Positions 28,092 to 36,708 of a stretch of DNA of 64,000 bases are shown here, in pieces. Origin of the DNA: Iodobacter ciconiae. GTDB lineage: Bacteria > Pseudomonadota > Gammaproteobacteria > Burkholderiales > Chitinibacteraceae. The stretch lies in assembly GCF_003952345.1 (NCBI RefSeq), contig NZ_CP034433.1:1550001-1614000 (forward strand), given 5' to 3'. Each line of letters opens with the position of its first letter. Position 1 is the first letter of the stretch. A model generated the notes under the pieces. The model saw only the letters and a list, made by a program, of their open reading frames with translations. It made no database searches and was not told the DNA's origin. The position numbers and the translations under genes were made by a program.

Positions 28092-28904
28092 ATGCAATAC
28101 GAAACAATTGAAGTGAAGGTCAGTAATGCCATCGCCCTTGTTACGCTAAATCGCCCTAAAAAAGCCAATTCGCTCAACGCCCTGATGTGGCAGGAAATTA
28201 AAGCGGCGCTGAACTGGTGCGATCAACGCCCAGAAGTGCGCGCGGTGGTGCTCAATGGTGCCGGGCGTAATTTCTGTGCAGGCATTGATTTGATGATGCT
28301 GGCCGAAATTCAAACCAGCCTGACTAGCGAGTGCGAAGCGCGTAATCGCGAAACCATCCGCGCCCTGATTTTAAACCTGCAATCCTCGGTCAGCAGTCTG
28401 GAGCACTGCCGAAAACCCGTGATTGCCGCAATCCATGGCGCATGTGTGGGCGGCGGCTTAGATTTGGTGCTGGCAGCAGATTTCAGATACGCCAGCACAG
28501 ACGCCAGCTTCAGCGTGCGTGAAGTGGCCATGGGCTTAGTTGCCGACGTAGGCAGCCTGCAGCGCTTAGGCCGCGTGGTGGGTGAAGGCATCGCACGTGA
28601 AATGACCTTCACCGCCATGGATATGTCCGCCAGCGAGGCGCTGCATGTGCGCTTAGTAAACAAGGTATTAGCCAGCCCGGAAGAATGCCTTGCCGCCGCC
28701 ATGCACACCGCCAGCGTCATCGCCGCCCAATCCCCGCTGGCCGTGCGTGGCAGCAAGCAGGTGCTGAACTACAGCCGCGATCACAGCGTAAGCGATGGCC
28801 TGGAATACGTCGCCACCTGGAACGGCGGCATGCTGCTCTCTGCCGACATCAAAGAAGCCATTACAGCGCAAATGAGCGGGCGGGCGGCGCAGTATTTGGA
28901 TTAA
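28092..28904 (+). CDS. Crotonase-family enzyme, dienoyl-CoA isomerase-like
   Basis: A 270-aa enoyl-CoA hydratase/isomerase fold enzyme. Oxyanion-hole motifs are 'FCAGIDLMML' and 'HGACVGGGLDLVLAAD'. The 'FSVREVAMGLVADVGSLQRLGRVVG' stretch carries the Glu and Asp pair of delta(3,5)-delta(2,4)-dienoyl-CoA isomerases (ECH1), whose role is to rearrange double bonds in beta-oxidation of unsaturated fatty acids. SD AAGGA precedes ATG 28092. It follows the DUF4442 gene by 54 bases, probably in one transcript. Confidence 0.85.
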   Translation: MQYETIEVKVSNAIALVTLNRPKKANSLNALMWQEIKAALNWCDQRPEVRAVVLNGAGRNFCAGIDLMMLAEIQTSLTSECEARNRETIRALILNLQSSVSSLEHCRKPVIAAIHGACVGGGLDLVLAADFRYASTDASFSVREVAMGLVADVGSLQRLGRVVGEGIAREMTFTAMDMSASEALHVRLVNKVLASPEECLAAAMHTASVIAAQSPLAVRGSKQVLNYSRDHSVSDGLEYVATWNGGMLLSADIKEAITAQMSGRAAQYLD

Positions 28905-28956
28905 AAATTCAAAAAAGGGGGCTGCTAGCTCCCCGATCTACATATGGATTGGTACC

Positions 28957-29021
28957 GTAGGAGCGGCTTCAGCCGCGAATGTTTTTATACTCAGCGCTTT
29001 CGTGGCTAAAGCCACTCCTAC
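28957..29021. repeat. REP doublet (REPIN-like inverted pair)
   Basis: Two 23-base REP-type palindromes in opposite orientation: a plus-strand one at 28957-28979 that starts GTAGGAGCGGCTTCAGCCGC, and its inverted sister at 28999-29021 that ends AGCCACTCCTAC. Each is itself a stem (GCGGCTTCAGCCGC, GTGGCTAAAGCCAC). This is the classical arrangement of REP elements mobilised by RAYT transposases. No RAYT gene is in the window. Confidence 0.85.
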
Positions 29022-29078
29022 AAAAACATCGAGTTTTTTCTTAAGTTAATAGGATTGGGGCAGCTAGTCCCAAAAGTA

Positions 29079-29182
29079 GGGGGCAGTCCTTATCTTTTGC
29101 CAAGTTCTACCCTAAGGGTGAGGAGATTAAGTTTCTTTGGTTGTAAGTAGCGTAATTTTGCAAAAGGCAAGGACTGACCCCA
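29079..29182. repeat. 104-bp inverted-repeat element (MITE-like)
   Basis: The left end reads GGGGGCAGTCCTTATCTTTTGCC (about 29079-29101) and the right end, read on the minus strand, TGGGGTCAGTCCTTGCCTTTTGCA (29159-29182). The ends match at about 20 of 23 positions. The inner part has no open frame and contains a short dyad (TACCCTAAGGGTGA). It has the form of a small non-autonomous element. Confidence 0.6.
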
Positions 29183-29253
29183 GCTTTCGTTTTAAAACCA
29201 TTGAAATCTGGGCTCTATCGCAGCTAGTGGCATAGGGCTTAAATCCCCCTTGA

Positions 29254-29367
29254 AGCACGCCGAAGCGAGGAATAAGCGGATCGGGGTTTCGGAAAAGGGG
29301 TAGCGGGCTTGCTCCCGAGCAGCCTTTTTCGCCGAGCCGATTATCCGCAGTGAGGGGCCTTCGTGCT
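29254..29367. repeat. Long nested imperfect hairpin region
   Basis: Three nested pairs can be read by eye: AGCACGCCGAAG (29254) with CCTTCGTGCT (29358-29367); GCGGATCGG (29276) with CCGATTATCCGC (29337-29348); GAAAAGGG with CCTTTTTC around the inner CGGG-CTTGCT-CCCG (29304-29317). Together they would fold about 114 nt into one long stem. It is GC-rich, unlike the AT-rich gene to its right. It might be a dispersed repeat or an uncharacterised structured RNA. Confidence 0.45.
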
Positions 29368-29728
29368 GGTCGGGGCGGCCTTCTTTGCGTACTAGGATTT
29401 CTGGCCGTTCAAGAAAGTGAGTCCCCGCGGGAATGCCGCACCTAAATCAATGTGCCGAAGGCACTAAAAAAATAATCACTGTTTAACATCAGCTAACTAA
29501 TTATTAACTAAACAATTCCGATATATGTTGGCCTTTACCCAAAGACATAACCTGCCGATCTAATTCTGACATCACAATACTAAGCGGCTGATTTACCTTA
29601 CACTCCAAAACAAAGTAATTCTTAGCATGAATAATCTCATTAATGCACCTAACCCGCCACACAAGCTAAACTGGCTAAAGTCAGCCCCTTGACTCAAATT
29701 AATAGACCACTCAATTAGGCTTCCTTGC

Positions 29729-30613
29729 ATGGACATCCAATACCAAGAGTTTCTCTCAAACATCGCAAAAATTGAATTGATTTCGCGTCAAATAAAAAAA
29801 TCCACTGAAATAGAGTATGAGTTGATGGTTAAAAATCATCAATCACTAGCTGGCAACACCAAGGAACGCTATTCAAATTCTCATCACAATATGTTTTTTC
29901 GCTCACTAACCAGCGGGGAAGCAATTTTGTATGACCACATGTCATTGGACTTTGAGCAGCGAGTCAAAGATCTAATAAAACGTCATAACAAACACTCTCT
30001 ATGGCTGCTTGCTGAAGCATTTGAATATTTCGAAGATCTTGTGGAACTCATGTACGCTCACATTGGGCACAATGAGCCAAGTGTTTGGCCACAAGACAAA
30101 AAAAAACTAGAGACTACTGAATCTTTGGCACAAAAACCATTGGAATGGTTTATTCAAAAAGCAAAAGATGGCCAATTGGCTTTGCATAAAAAGCTTGAGT
30201 GCATCCGAAAACTCTTCCCCGCGTTAGTCTCTATTGAAAAAACGAACTACTTCAAAATAGATCTACGCTTCACAATCTGTTTGATTGAAATGTTGCGCCA
30301 TATTATTGTGCATAACAATGGACGAATAAATGACATAACTAAGTTTACAGCTGAAACATTTCGGCGAGCCGGAATTTCGAATAACGGAAAGTATGACTCC
30401 CAGAAATCTCAGTTAATTTATAACTTCGTCACCTCTGATGAAAAGGGCTATCACGTTACCATGTTGGAAATCCAAGTAACAGATACCCCTTTTCACATAG
30501 ATCGCCTTAACAATTTATTGAACTATATGCTTGCATACGCTCATTACATTTACCACTCGCTTATTCGCCCGACATATTTTTGTCAGCATAAACTTGAACC
30601 TACCATTCCATGA
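29729..30613 (+). CDS. HEPN-like protein of unknown function
   Basis: A 294-aa, all-helical-looking protein with no signal peptide. Residues 190-198 read RHIIVHNNG, an R-x4-H motif of the kind (RNxxVHN) found in HEPN-domain proteins, many of which are RNases of toxin or defence systems. No nucleotidyltransferase-type partner is adjacent. Codon use is AT-rich compared with core genes around it. It is isolated between a repeat-rich spacer and metZ and has the look of an acquired gene. The fold call rests on one motif and helix content, so it is tentative. Confidence 0.5.
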   Translation: MDIQYQEFLSNIAKIELISRQIKKSTEIEYELMVKNHQSLAGNTKERYSNSHHNMFFRSLTSGEAILYDHMSLDFEQRVKDLIKRHNKHSLWLLAEAFEYFEDLVELMYAHIGHNEPSVWPQDKKKLETTESLAQKPLEWFIQKAKDGQLALHKKLECIRKLFPALVSIEKTNYFKIDLRFTICLIEMLRHIIVHNNGRINDITKFTAETFRRAGISNNGKYDSQKSQLIYNFVTSDEKGYHVTMLEIQVTDTPFHIDRLNNLLNYMLAYAHYIYHSLIRPTYFCQHKLEPTIP

Positions 30614-30784
30614 TTCAGCGATTGCTGTCTAACCGTCAGTTCAATGCGGAGCACCAATGCTGACCTCCTATGGTTTCACCATTTTCATTATCAGTCTTGG
30701 TGAATTATTCCCTAACCCGTCTTAGCGGCTCTTGTGGCAATCATGAACTGGAACGTGGAGAATCGGCTGATGCATCACAAAAAT

Positions 30785-30813
30785 AAAAAAGCCCAGCTAA
30801 CCAAGCTGGGCTT
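30785..30813 (-). terminator. Terminator of metZ
   Basis: Ten-bp stem AAGCCCAGCT / AGCTGGGCTT with a 5-base loop. On the minus strand it is followed by TTTTTTATTTTTG, so it ends the metZ transcript. It lies 21 bases after the metZ stop. Confidence 0.9.
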
Positions 30814-30833
30814 TCATCATTCAAACAAAAGTA

Positions 30834-32009
30834 CTATGCCAACCCCTGCTCCAAATCGGCAATTAAATCATTAATATATTCCAAACCAACCGAAATACGG
30901 ATCAGCCCTTCGGTGATGCCGGCAGCTTCACGCGCGGCGGGGGTGATTCGGCCGTGGGTGGTGCTGGCGGGGTGGGTGATAGTGCTGCGGGTGTCGCCCA
31001 GGTTGGCGGTGCGGCTGATGAGTTGCACGGCATCGACGATTTTCCATGCTTGCTCGCGGCCACCTTTCACCACAAAAGACACCATGCCGCCACCAGCGTT
31101 TTGCTGGGTCATAGCCAGCGCGTGCTGCGGGTGCGAAGGCAGGCCGGGGTAGTAGACTTGCTCTACTGCGGGGTGCGCTTGCAGATAGGTGGCCAGCTTT
31201 AAAGCGTTTTCCGAATGGGCACGCATACGGATCGGCAGGGTTTCGAGCCCCTTGAGTAAGACCCAGGCATTAAAGGCCGACAGGCTTGGGCCAGCGGTGC
31301 GCAGGAATAAATACACGGGATCGACCAGTGCCGACGAGCCCACTACTGCCCCGCCCAGCACGCGGCCCTGGCCGTCGATATATTTGGTGGCCGAGTGCAC
31401 CACCAGATCGGCCCCCATAGCTAATGGCTTTTGCAGGATGGGCGTGCAAAAGCAGTTATCCACCACCAGCAAAGCACCCCGTGCGTGGGCGATGTCGGCA
31501 ATCTTGCGAATGTCGCTGATTTCTGTTAGCGGATTGGATGGCGTTTCCAGGAACAGCAGCTTGGTGTTTGGCTGGCAGGCATCCGCCCATTCGGTGATAT
31601 CTGTGGCGGACACATAGGTGACGCTCACGCCAAACTTACTGAGATACACATTGAGCAGCTGAATAGTGGAGCCAAACAGGCTGGCCGAGGCCACCACATG
31701 GTCCCCAGATTTTAAATGCGCCATAAACAGCGACAAGATCGCGCTCATGCCTGATGCGGTGGCCACGGCGCGCTCTGCCCCTTCTAAGGCTGCAAGTCTT
31801 TCTTCAAAGGCAGTCACGGTGGGATTGGTAAAGCGCGAATAAATAAAGCCGGGCATCTGGCCGGTAAATTTTAATGAAGCTTCTTCAGCGCTGCCAACCA
31901 CAAAGCTGGATGTCAGATACATCGCATCAGAGTGCTCGCCAAACTGACTGCGGGTAGTGCCCGCTCTGACGGCTAAAGTATCGGGGTGCAGGAATTCATC
32001 TTCAAACAT
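30834..32009 (-). CDS. metZ: O-succinylhomoserine sulfhydrylase
   Basis: MetZ makes homocysteine directly from O-succinylhomoserine and sulfide with PLP. The 391-aa protein has the Cys/Met-metabolism PLP fold; the PLP Lys is in 'DLVVHSATKYIDGQGRVLGG', the phosphate-binding 'ATASGMSAI' loop and 'VDNCFCTPILQKPLAMGAD' are typical of the MetZ subgroup. The C-terminal 'SRTANLGDTRSTITHPASTTH' is also family-typical. It is the last gene of the minus-strand block, downstream of purF, as in Pseudomonas and Neisseria relatives. Confidence 0.93.
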   Translation of the reverse strand: MFEDEFLHPDTLAVRAGTTRSQFGEHSDAMYLTSSFVVGSAEEASLKFTGQMPGFIYSRFTNPTVTAFEERLAALEGAERAVATASGMSAILSLFMAHLKSGDHVVASASLFGSTIQLLNVYLSKFGVSVTYVSATDITEWADACQPNTKLLFLETPSNPLTEISDIRKIADIAHARGALLVVDNCFCTPILQKPLAMGADLVVHSATKYIDGQGRVLGGAVVGSSALVDPVYLFLRTAGPSLSAFNAWVLLKGLETLPIRMRAHSENALKLATYLQAHPAVEQVYYPGLPSHPQHALAMTQQNAGGGMVSFVVKGGREQAWKIVDAVQLISRTANLGDTRSTITHPASTTHGRITPAAREAAGITEGLIRISVGLEYINDLIADLEQGLA

Positions 32010-32161
32010 GGCTTTCTCTACTCAGGTCACGGTCTAAGGAAGGGCAATGCTTTTCAGGCAGCGGTGCCTGGATAAGCTTATTGTAACGTAAGCATCTGGC
32101 CCCACCGGTCTTTTCCTGGGTATTCCCTCTTTTTCATTCGCTGTCACACCCGTATAACTCA

Positions 32162-32394
32162 TCAGCAAAGCGGATCCTGAATCGCACGCTTTTCCTGATC
32201 GGCACGGTGCAAAGCATTAACCCACTCCGCACCCAGGCGCCCCTGTGCCACTTGAAGCTCTTTCCATACCAAATATTCTCTCCATGCCTGCTTATAAGGG
32301 CACAGCCTGCAACAATATTTCGCATTACACGTGCCGGCATGTTTTCAGTCATACCCAGCCCGGAAACAATCTGGTCAATAAGGCTTTCGCCCAT
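32162..32394 (-). pseudogene. Possible frameshifted small Cys-rich gene
   Basis: From the ATG at 32394 the minus strand reads MGESLIDQIVSGLGMTENMPARV, then in the +1/-1 frame continues as CNAKYCCRLCPYKQAW... to 'RADQEKRAIQDPLC' and a stop at 32162. Both parts have coding-like composition, and the second has four Cys in a C-x4-CC-x2-C cluster. A single indel around 32320-32340 would join them into a protein of about 76 aa. Alternatively the two frames are coincidental. Confidence 0.35.
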
Positions 32395-32408
32395 TACGAG
32401 GCAGAGAC

Positions 32409-32440
32409 AAAAAAAACGCCAGTCCAAAGGCTGGCGTTTT
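32409..32440 (-). terminator. Terminator of purF
   Basis: Ten-bp stem AAAACGCCAG / CTGGCGTTTT around an 8-base loop. On the minus strand the stem is followed by a run of eight T residues. It lies 18 bases after the purF stop. Confidence 0.92.
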
Positions 32441-32457
32441 ACACAAAAAGGGCAAAA

Positions 32458-33999
32458 TCAGAGCAGATTCTGCTCGCCCACCCCGATATTCATATCCAGT
32501 AAATGGCTTTCTGCCGCGTCACTGGCTTTGGCAGATAGAGGCGACAGGCGCTTCGCTTCCAATTCATCCAGGTACGCAAGTGTAATATCGCCAGTGATAT
32601 ATTTACCGTCAAAGCATGATGTTTCAAAGGAAGTAATTGCCCCGCCACTGGCTTTACTACATGCATCAATCAGGGCATCCAGCTCCTGATAAATAATGGC
32701 ATCAACACCAATTTCATCGGCAATTTGCTGATCAGTGCGGCCCGTTGCAATCAGCTCGGCACGTGTTGGCATATCAATACCATAAACGTGCGGGTACATC
32801 ACAGGGGGGGCAGCGGACGCCAGATAGACTTTAGTTGCACCGCAGTCCCGGACCATTTGCACAATTTGCCGGCTGGTAGTGCCCCGTACGATTGAATCAT
32901 CAACCAGTAATACATTTTTGCCACGAAATTCAACTGCAATCGGATTGAGCTTTTGACGAACCGATTTTTTACGGCTGGCCTGGCCGGGCATAATAAAAGT
33001 GCGGCCAATATAACGGTTCTTCATAAAGCCTTCGCGATAGGGCAAACCTAATTTATTTGCCAGTTGCAAAGCAGAATCACGGCTGGTATCCGGAATAGGA
33101 ATCACCACATCGATATCGAGCCTTGGAATCACCGCGGTGACTTTATCGGCCAGATTTTCACCCATATTTAACCGTGCCTCGTGCACCGAAATACCATCAA
33201 TCACGGAGTCAGGGCGGGCAAAATAAACATGTTCAAAAATACAAGGTACCAGCACAGGGTTGGCGTGGCATTGCTTACTGTAAAACTCACCATCAAAAGT
33301 CACAAATACAGCTTCACCCGGTGCAATATCACGCTCAAATTTAAAGCCCAGTACATCATGAGCGACAGATTCGGAAGCAACGATGTATTCCAGGCCTTCC
33401 GGGGTTTCGTGTGTGCCCAGGCAAAGCGGGCGAATGCCATAAGGATCACGAAATGCCACAAGGCCAAAGCCTGCAATCATGGCAACAACAGCATAAGCAC
33501 CTTTAACCCGGTCATGCACAGCGGCAATCGCATCAAAGATGGTTTCCGCATTAAGCTGTGGGCCTTTTACGCGGCGGGATAGCTCATGAGCAAAGACATT
33601 CAGCAGCGCTTCAGAATCAGAATTGGTATTGATATGCCGCAGATCAGTGCGGTACATATCTTCTTTTAGCTGCTTATCGTTGGTTAAGTTACCGTTGTGT
33701 GCCAGCACAATACCAAAGGGGCTGTTGACATAAAAAGGCTGCGATTCTGCCAGGCTGGATGCTGATCCTGCAGTTGGGTAACGTACATGCCCAATGCCGG
33801 CATTGCCCATTAAAGAGCGCATATTGCGAGTGCGGAACACATCACTCACTAAGCCTTGCCCTTTGTGCATATGGAGCGTCAGCCCCTCTGCCGTTACAAT
33901 CCCTGCGGCATCTTGCCCACGATGCTGTAAAACCAGTAAGCCATCGTACAACAGCTGATTAACGGGTGTCTTGGCGACGATACCTACAATGCCACACAT
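32458..33999 (-). CDS. purF: Amidophosphoribosyltransferase
   Basis: PurF makes 5-phosphoribosylamine from PRPP and glutamine, the first committed step of purine synthesis. The 513-aa protein starts with the nucleophile: MCGIVGIV, where Cys2 becomes the N-terminal residue after Met removal. The glutaminase domain has '[10 protein letters not shown]' and 'VRYPTAG'; the PRPP-binding loop is '[18 protein letters not shown]'. Start 33999 (after CAAAGGGGC) is set by the catalytic Cys; the longer frame to 34038 would bury it. It follows cvpA by 141 bases. Confidence 0.97.
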   Translation of the reverse strand: MCGIVGIVAKTPVNQLLYDGLLVLQHRGQDAAGIVTAEGLTLHMHKGQGLVSDVFRTRNMRSLMGNAGIGHVRYPTAGSASSLAESQPFYVNSPFGIVLAHNGNLTNDKQLKEDMYRTDLRHINTNSDSEALLNVFAHELSRRVKGPQLNAETIFDAIAAVHDRVKGAYAVVAMIAGFGLVAFRDPYGIRPLCLGTHETPEGLEYIVASESVAHDVLGFKFERDIAPGEAVFVTFDGEFYSKQCHANPVLVPCIFEHVYFARPDSVIDGISVHEARLNMGENLADKVTAVIPRLDIDVVIPIPDTSRDSALQLANKLGLPYREGFMKNRYIGRTFIMPGQASRKKSVRQKLNPIAVEFRGKNVLLVDDSIVRGTTSRQIVQMVRDCGATKVYLASAAPPVMYPHVYGIDMPTRAELIATGRTDQQIADEIGVDAIIYQELDALIDACSKASGGAITSFETSCFDGKYITGDITLAYLDELEAKRLSPLSAKASDAAESHLLDMNIGVGEQNLL

Positions 34000-34140
34000 T
34001 GGCGTGCCCCTTTGAGTTCTTAATCGTAACGAATGCATGCTACCAGTCAGGGCTGGTAATTGATTTTAGCCTTTACGGCAGTGGCTTAAAATGAGGGACG
34101 AAGTACACACCCAAACCCGGCACATGTCTGATACATGCGG

Positions 34141-34632
34141 TTAATCGTAATGGATGCGGGCTGCCAAAGCGGCTGGCAGCCAGATTTTGGCCTTTACGGC
34201 AGCTTCTTCAAATAGGGGGCTAAACATGGCGTTTCGCCATATTGTTTGTTTAGGCAAACTAGTAAACCCGGCCAGTAATACCAGCGTTAAACTCAGTAAA
34301 AAACCACGAACCAAACCAAAGCCGGCACCGAAAAGGCGATCCGCAGGTTTTAAGCCCGTTGCCTGCATAAACTGATTCAGCGTTACCCTTAATATCGCGG
34401 AAGCCACCCAGACTACAAAGAAAATGGCCACAAAAGCTGCCAGATAGCGAAGCTCATCGTTAGGCAAACTCTGAGGCATCCATACCGACACCTGGCTTGA
34501 GTAATGACTAGCCAGCCAGAAAGCCAATACCCATGCCGCCAGTGCCAGTGCTTCCTGCACTAAGCCCCGCATCACTGAAAGCATCATGGAAAGCCCCATA
34601 ATGCCTAAGACGGTGTAATCAAAGCCAGTCAT
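34141..34632 (-). CDS. cvpA: CvpA-family inner membrane protein
   Basis: CvpA is a four-helix inner-membrane protein needed for colicin V export and purF expression in E. coli; its basic function is unknown. The 163-aa protein starts 'DYTVLGIMGLSMMLSVMRGLVQEALALAAWVLAFWLA' and has 'FVAIFFVVWVASAI', 'DRLFGAGFGLVRGFLLSLTLVLLAGFT', with the conserved RGLVQE and GFGLVRG motifs. It sits directly upstream of purF, the E. coli arrangement, and 8 bases downstream of the SPOR protein. Confidence 0.92.
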   Translation of the reverse strand: MTGFDYTVLGIMGLSMMLSVMRGLVQEALALAAWVLAFWLASHYSSQVSVWMPQSLPNDELRYLAAFVAIFFVVWVASAILRVTLNQFMQATGLKPADRLFGAGFGLVRGFLLSLTLVLLAGFTSLPKQTIWRNAMFSPLFEEAAVKAKIWLPAALAARIHYD

Positions 34633-34640
34633 GCTTTAAC

Positions 34641-35423
34641 CTATTTACTGGACAAGTGCCCGCTAAACCCGAGCACTCCCATCTTTTTGAGGTAACTCTG
34701 AGCTTTTAGTTCATCATTTACAGGACCAACACGTACCCGTGTTAAAGCGCCCTTTTCTGTTGTCGTTTTTTCAGAATAAGCAGGAATACCCACTCCCTGT
34801 AGCTTGCCCACCACTTGAGTCGCTTTTTCAGTATCAGCGTAAGCGCCAACCTGAATATAATAACGTTTATTACTTGTCACCGTTTTTGCAGCAGGAGCTG
34901 CATCCAGCCCTTCTAAAATACGCTGTGGATCAACCGCTGGCCTGGCAACCGCAGGCTTAGGTGCGGGGGTAGGTGCAGAGGTGGGTTTGGGGGCAGGCAC
35001 AGAGGTAGGTTTAGGCGCTGCTGTCGGTTTTGGCGAAGGGGTTGGAGTAGGAATCACAACCTTCTTCTGATGATTGACAAGCTTACCCGGCAACACGTTC
35101 TGTGCAGCGCTGGCTACATGATCTGCAGGCACAGGAGTCGCTTCGGCAGGCTGAAGCAGCTCCGGTGCAGATGCTGTTTGTAAAGGCTCAACCACAGATG
35201 ACGCCTGGGCAGCGACAGGCTCTGGTGAGCGCGGCTGCAATGCTGGCGAGCTGGAAATAATTTCAATATTATTACCTCCCGCAATAACGGCAGGCGGTGC
35301 ACTGTCCAGTGCAGTCCATAAAACGATCAGAGCAAACAGCACCAGTGCAATTGCCCCCACCAGACGCCGGCGGGCACGTTTTTTAAGTTGCAGCAAATCA
35401 TCGCTGACGTTTCGGTTGATCAT
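34641..35423 (-). CDS. dedD: SPOR-domain protein, DedD-like
   Basis: A 260-aa bitopic protein: cytoplasmic N terminus (KKRARRR), one transmembrane helix (about residues 20-40, 'LVGAIALVLFALIVLWTAL'), a long Pro/Ala/Thr-rich periplasmic linker (PTPTPSPKPTAAPKPTS...) and a C-terminal SPOR domain (about 187-258, 'KRYYIQVGAYADTEKATQVVGKLQ'), which binds denuded glycan at the septum. DedD is a minor divisome protein. The position folC-dedD-cvpA-purF is conserved in E. coli too. The start is two bases after the folC stop. Confidence 0.9.
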   Translation of the reverse strand: MINRNVSDDLLQLKKRARRRLVGAIALVLFALIVLWTALDSAPPAVIAGGNNIEIISSSPALQPRSPEPVAAQASSVVEPLQTASAPELLQPAEATPVPADHVASAAQNVLPGKLVNHQKKVVIPTPTPSPKPTAAPKPTSVPAPKPTSAPTPAPKPAVARPAVDPQRILEGLDAAPAAKTVTSNKRYYIQVGAYADTEKATQVVGKLQGVGIPAYSEKTTTEKGALTRVRVGPVNDELKAQSYLKKMGVLGFSGHLSSK

Positions 35424-35425
35424 AT

Positions 35426-36703
35426 TCAGCGCTCACGCGTTGCCATCACTTCGGCAACTGTGTAAAAGGATCCAAAGGCGAGAATTCTATCACTTTCCCC
35501 TGCCAGCTTACAGGCCGAAGCAAAAGCAAGAGCGACATTCTCATAAATATTTATTTTCGCCAACGGAGCAAGCTTGCCGACAATGTCGGAAAGTTGTTCC
35601 GGAGGCGCTGCTCGCGGCAGCTGTGGTGCGGCTAAATGCCAGACATCAATACGATCTGCCAATAATTCAACCACACCCGCAATATCTTTATCAGCCATCA
35701 TCCCCAGCACCGCATGGGTTACCGGATAAAACCCCATGCTATCTAAATTGGCGCGTAAGACTTTCGCTGCATGCGGATTATGCCCTACATCCAGCACGAC
35801 GGCAGGACGACCGGGTAAAACCTGAAAACGCGCAGCAAGCTCGACTTCCAGCAAGCCACGCTTTATATCACCAATCCCTACCGGCAACTGATCTTTTACC
35901 GCATCGAGCAAAGCCAGTACCACCGAGGCATTACCCAGCTGATACTGGCCGCGTAGCGCAGGAAAAGGTAGCGCGTGCCGACGTACACCCGACTTATTCC
36001 ACCATGTCCACTGCTGCCCTTCGGCCTGCTTTTCAAAGCCAAAATCCTGCCCGATTAACTGCAGATGCGCACTAATTCGCTGCGCTTGGGCAATCAGTGT
36101 GGCTGGCGGCTCGGGGTCTGCGCAAATCGCAATTTTACCCTGACGATAGATACCTGCTTTCTCGTGCCCAATAGCTTCGCGGGTATCACCCAAAAAAGAC
36201 TGATGATCCAGGCCCACATTAACAACGGCAGAGGCAACAGGCTCAAACGCATTAACGGCATCCAGACGCCCGCCCAAACCGACTTCCAGCACCGCCACAT
36301 CTACGCCTGCTGTCATAAACTGCTGCATCGCGGCCAGTGTACCAAACTCAAAGTAGGTCAGTGAGCTATCACCCCGTGCAGCCTCAATTGCTTGAAAACT
36401 AGCAACAATATCAGCATCGGAAGCAGGCACAAGATTAATGGCAACCCGCTCCCGATAATGCAGCAAATGGGGTGATGTATACGTGCCGACCCGATAACCT
36501 GCAGTGCACAAAATAGTGGACAGCATGGTACACACCGAACCCTTACCGTTGGTCCCTCCCACCAGCAGCACAGGAAAATCCGGATTCAGGCCTAAGGCAT
36601 CACGCACGCAAACAACCCGCTCCAGCCCCATATCAATGGCACTGGGGTGCAGCTGTTCCAGATGGGATAACCACGCATCAAGGGAGAGAGAATCAAACGA
36701 CAT
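35426..36703 (-). CDS. folC: Dihydrofolate/folylpolyglutamate synthase
   Basis: FolC adds glutamate to dihydropteroate and to folates. The 425-aa ATP-dependent ligase has the P-loop 'GGTNGKGSVCTMLSTIL', 'TYTSPHLLHYRERVAIN', 'TYFEFGTLAAM', 'LEVGLGGRLDAVN' and 'DVGHNPHA', all family landmarks (Mur-ligase fold). It is 5 bases after accD, in the accD-folC pair conserved in many proteobacteria. Confidence 0.95.
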   Translation of the reverse strand: MSFDSLSLDAWLSHLEQLHPSAIDMGLERVVCVRDALGLNPDFPVLLVGGTNGKGSVCTMLSTILCTAGYRVGTYTSPHLLHYRERVAINLVPASDADIVASFQAIEAARGDSSLTYFEFGTLAAMQQFMTAGVDVAVLEVGLGGRLDAVNAFEPVASAVVNVGLDHQSFLGDTREAIGHEKAGIYRQGKIAICADPEPPATLIAQAQRISAHLQLIGQDFGFEKQAEGQQWTWWNKSGVRRHALPFPALRGQYQLGNASVVLALLDAVKDQLPVGIGDIKRGLLEVELAARFQVLPGRPAVVLDVGHNPHAAKVLRANLDSMGFYPVTHAVLGMMADKDIAGVVELLADRIDVWHLAAPQLPRAAPPEQLSDIVGKLAPLAKINIYENVALAFASACKLAGESDRILAFGSFYTVAEVMATRER

Positions 36704-36708
36704 AGATA

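Larger units (their letters stand above)
28905..29728. other. Accessory intergenic region with repeats
   Basis: About 820 bases without a gene. It contains, left to right, the REP doublet, the 104-bp inverted-repeat element and the long hairpin (each listed separately). From 29460 to the HEPN-like gene the sequence is AT-rich with no recognisable element beyond the putative promoter of that gene. Confidence 0.6.
32010..32457. other. Intergenic region between metZ and purF
   Basis: Contains the purF terminator (about 32409-32440) and a stretch of frameshifted minus-strand coding (32162-32394). The part next to metZ (32010-32110) should hold a metZ promoter or read-through. Nothing else is recognised. 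Confidence 0.5.
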
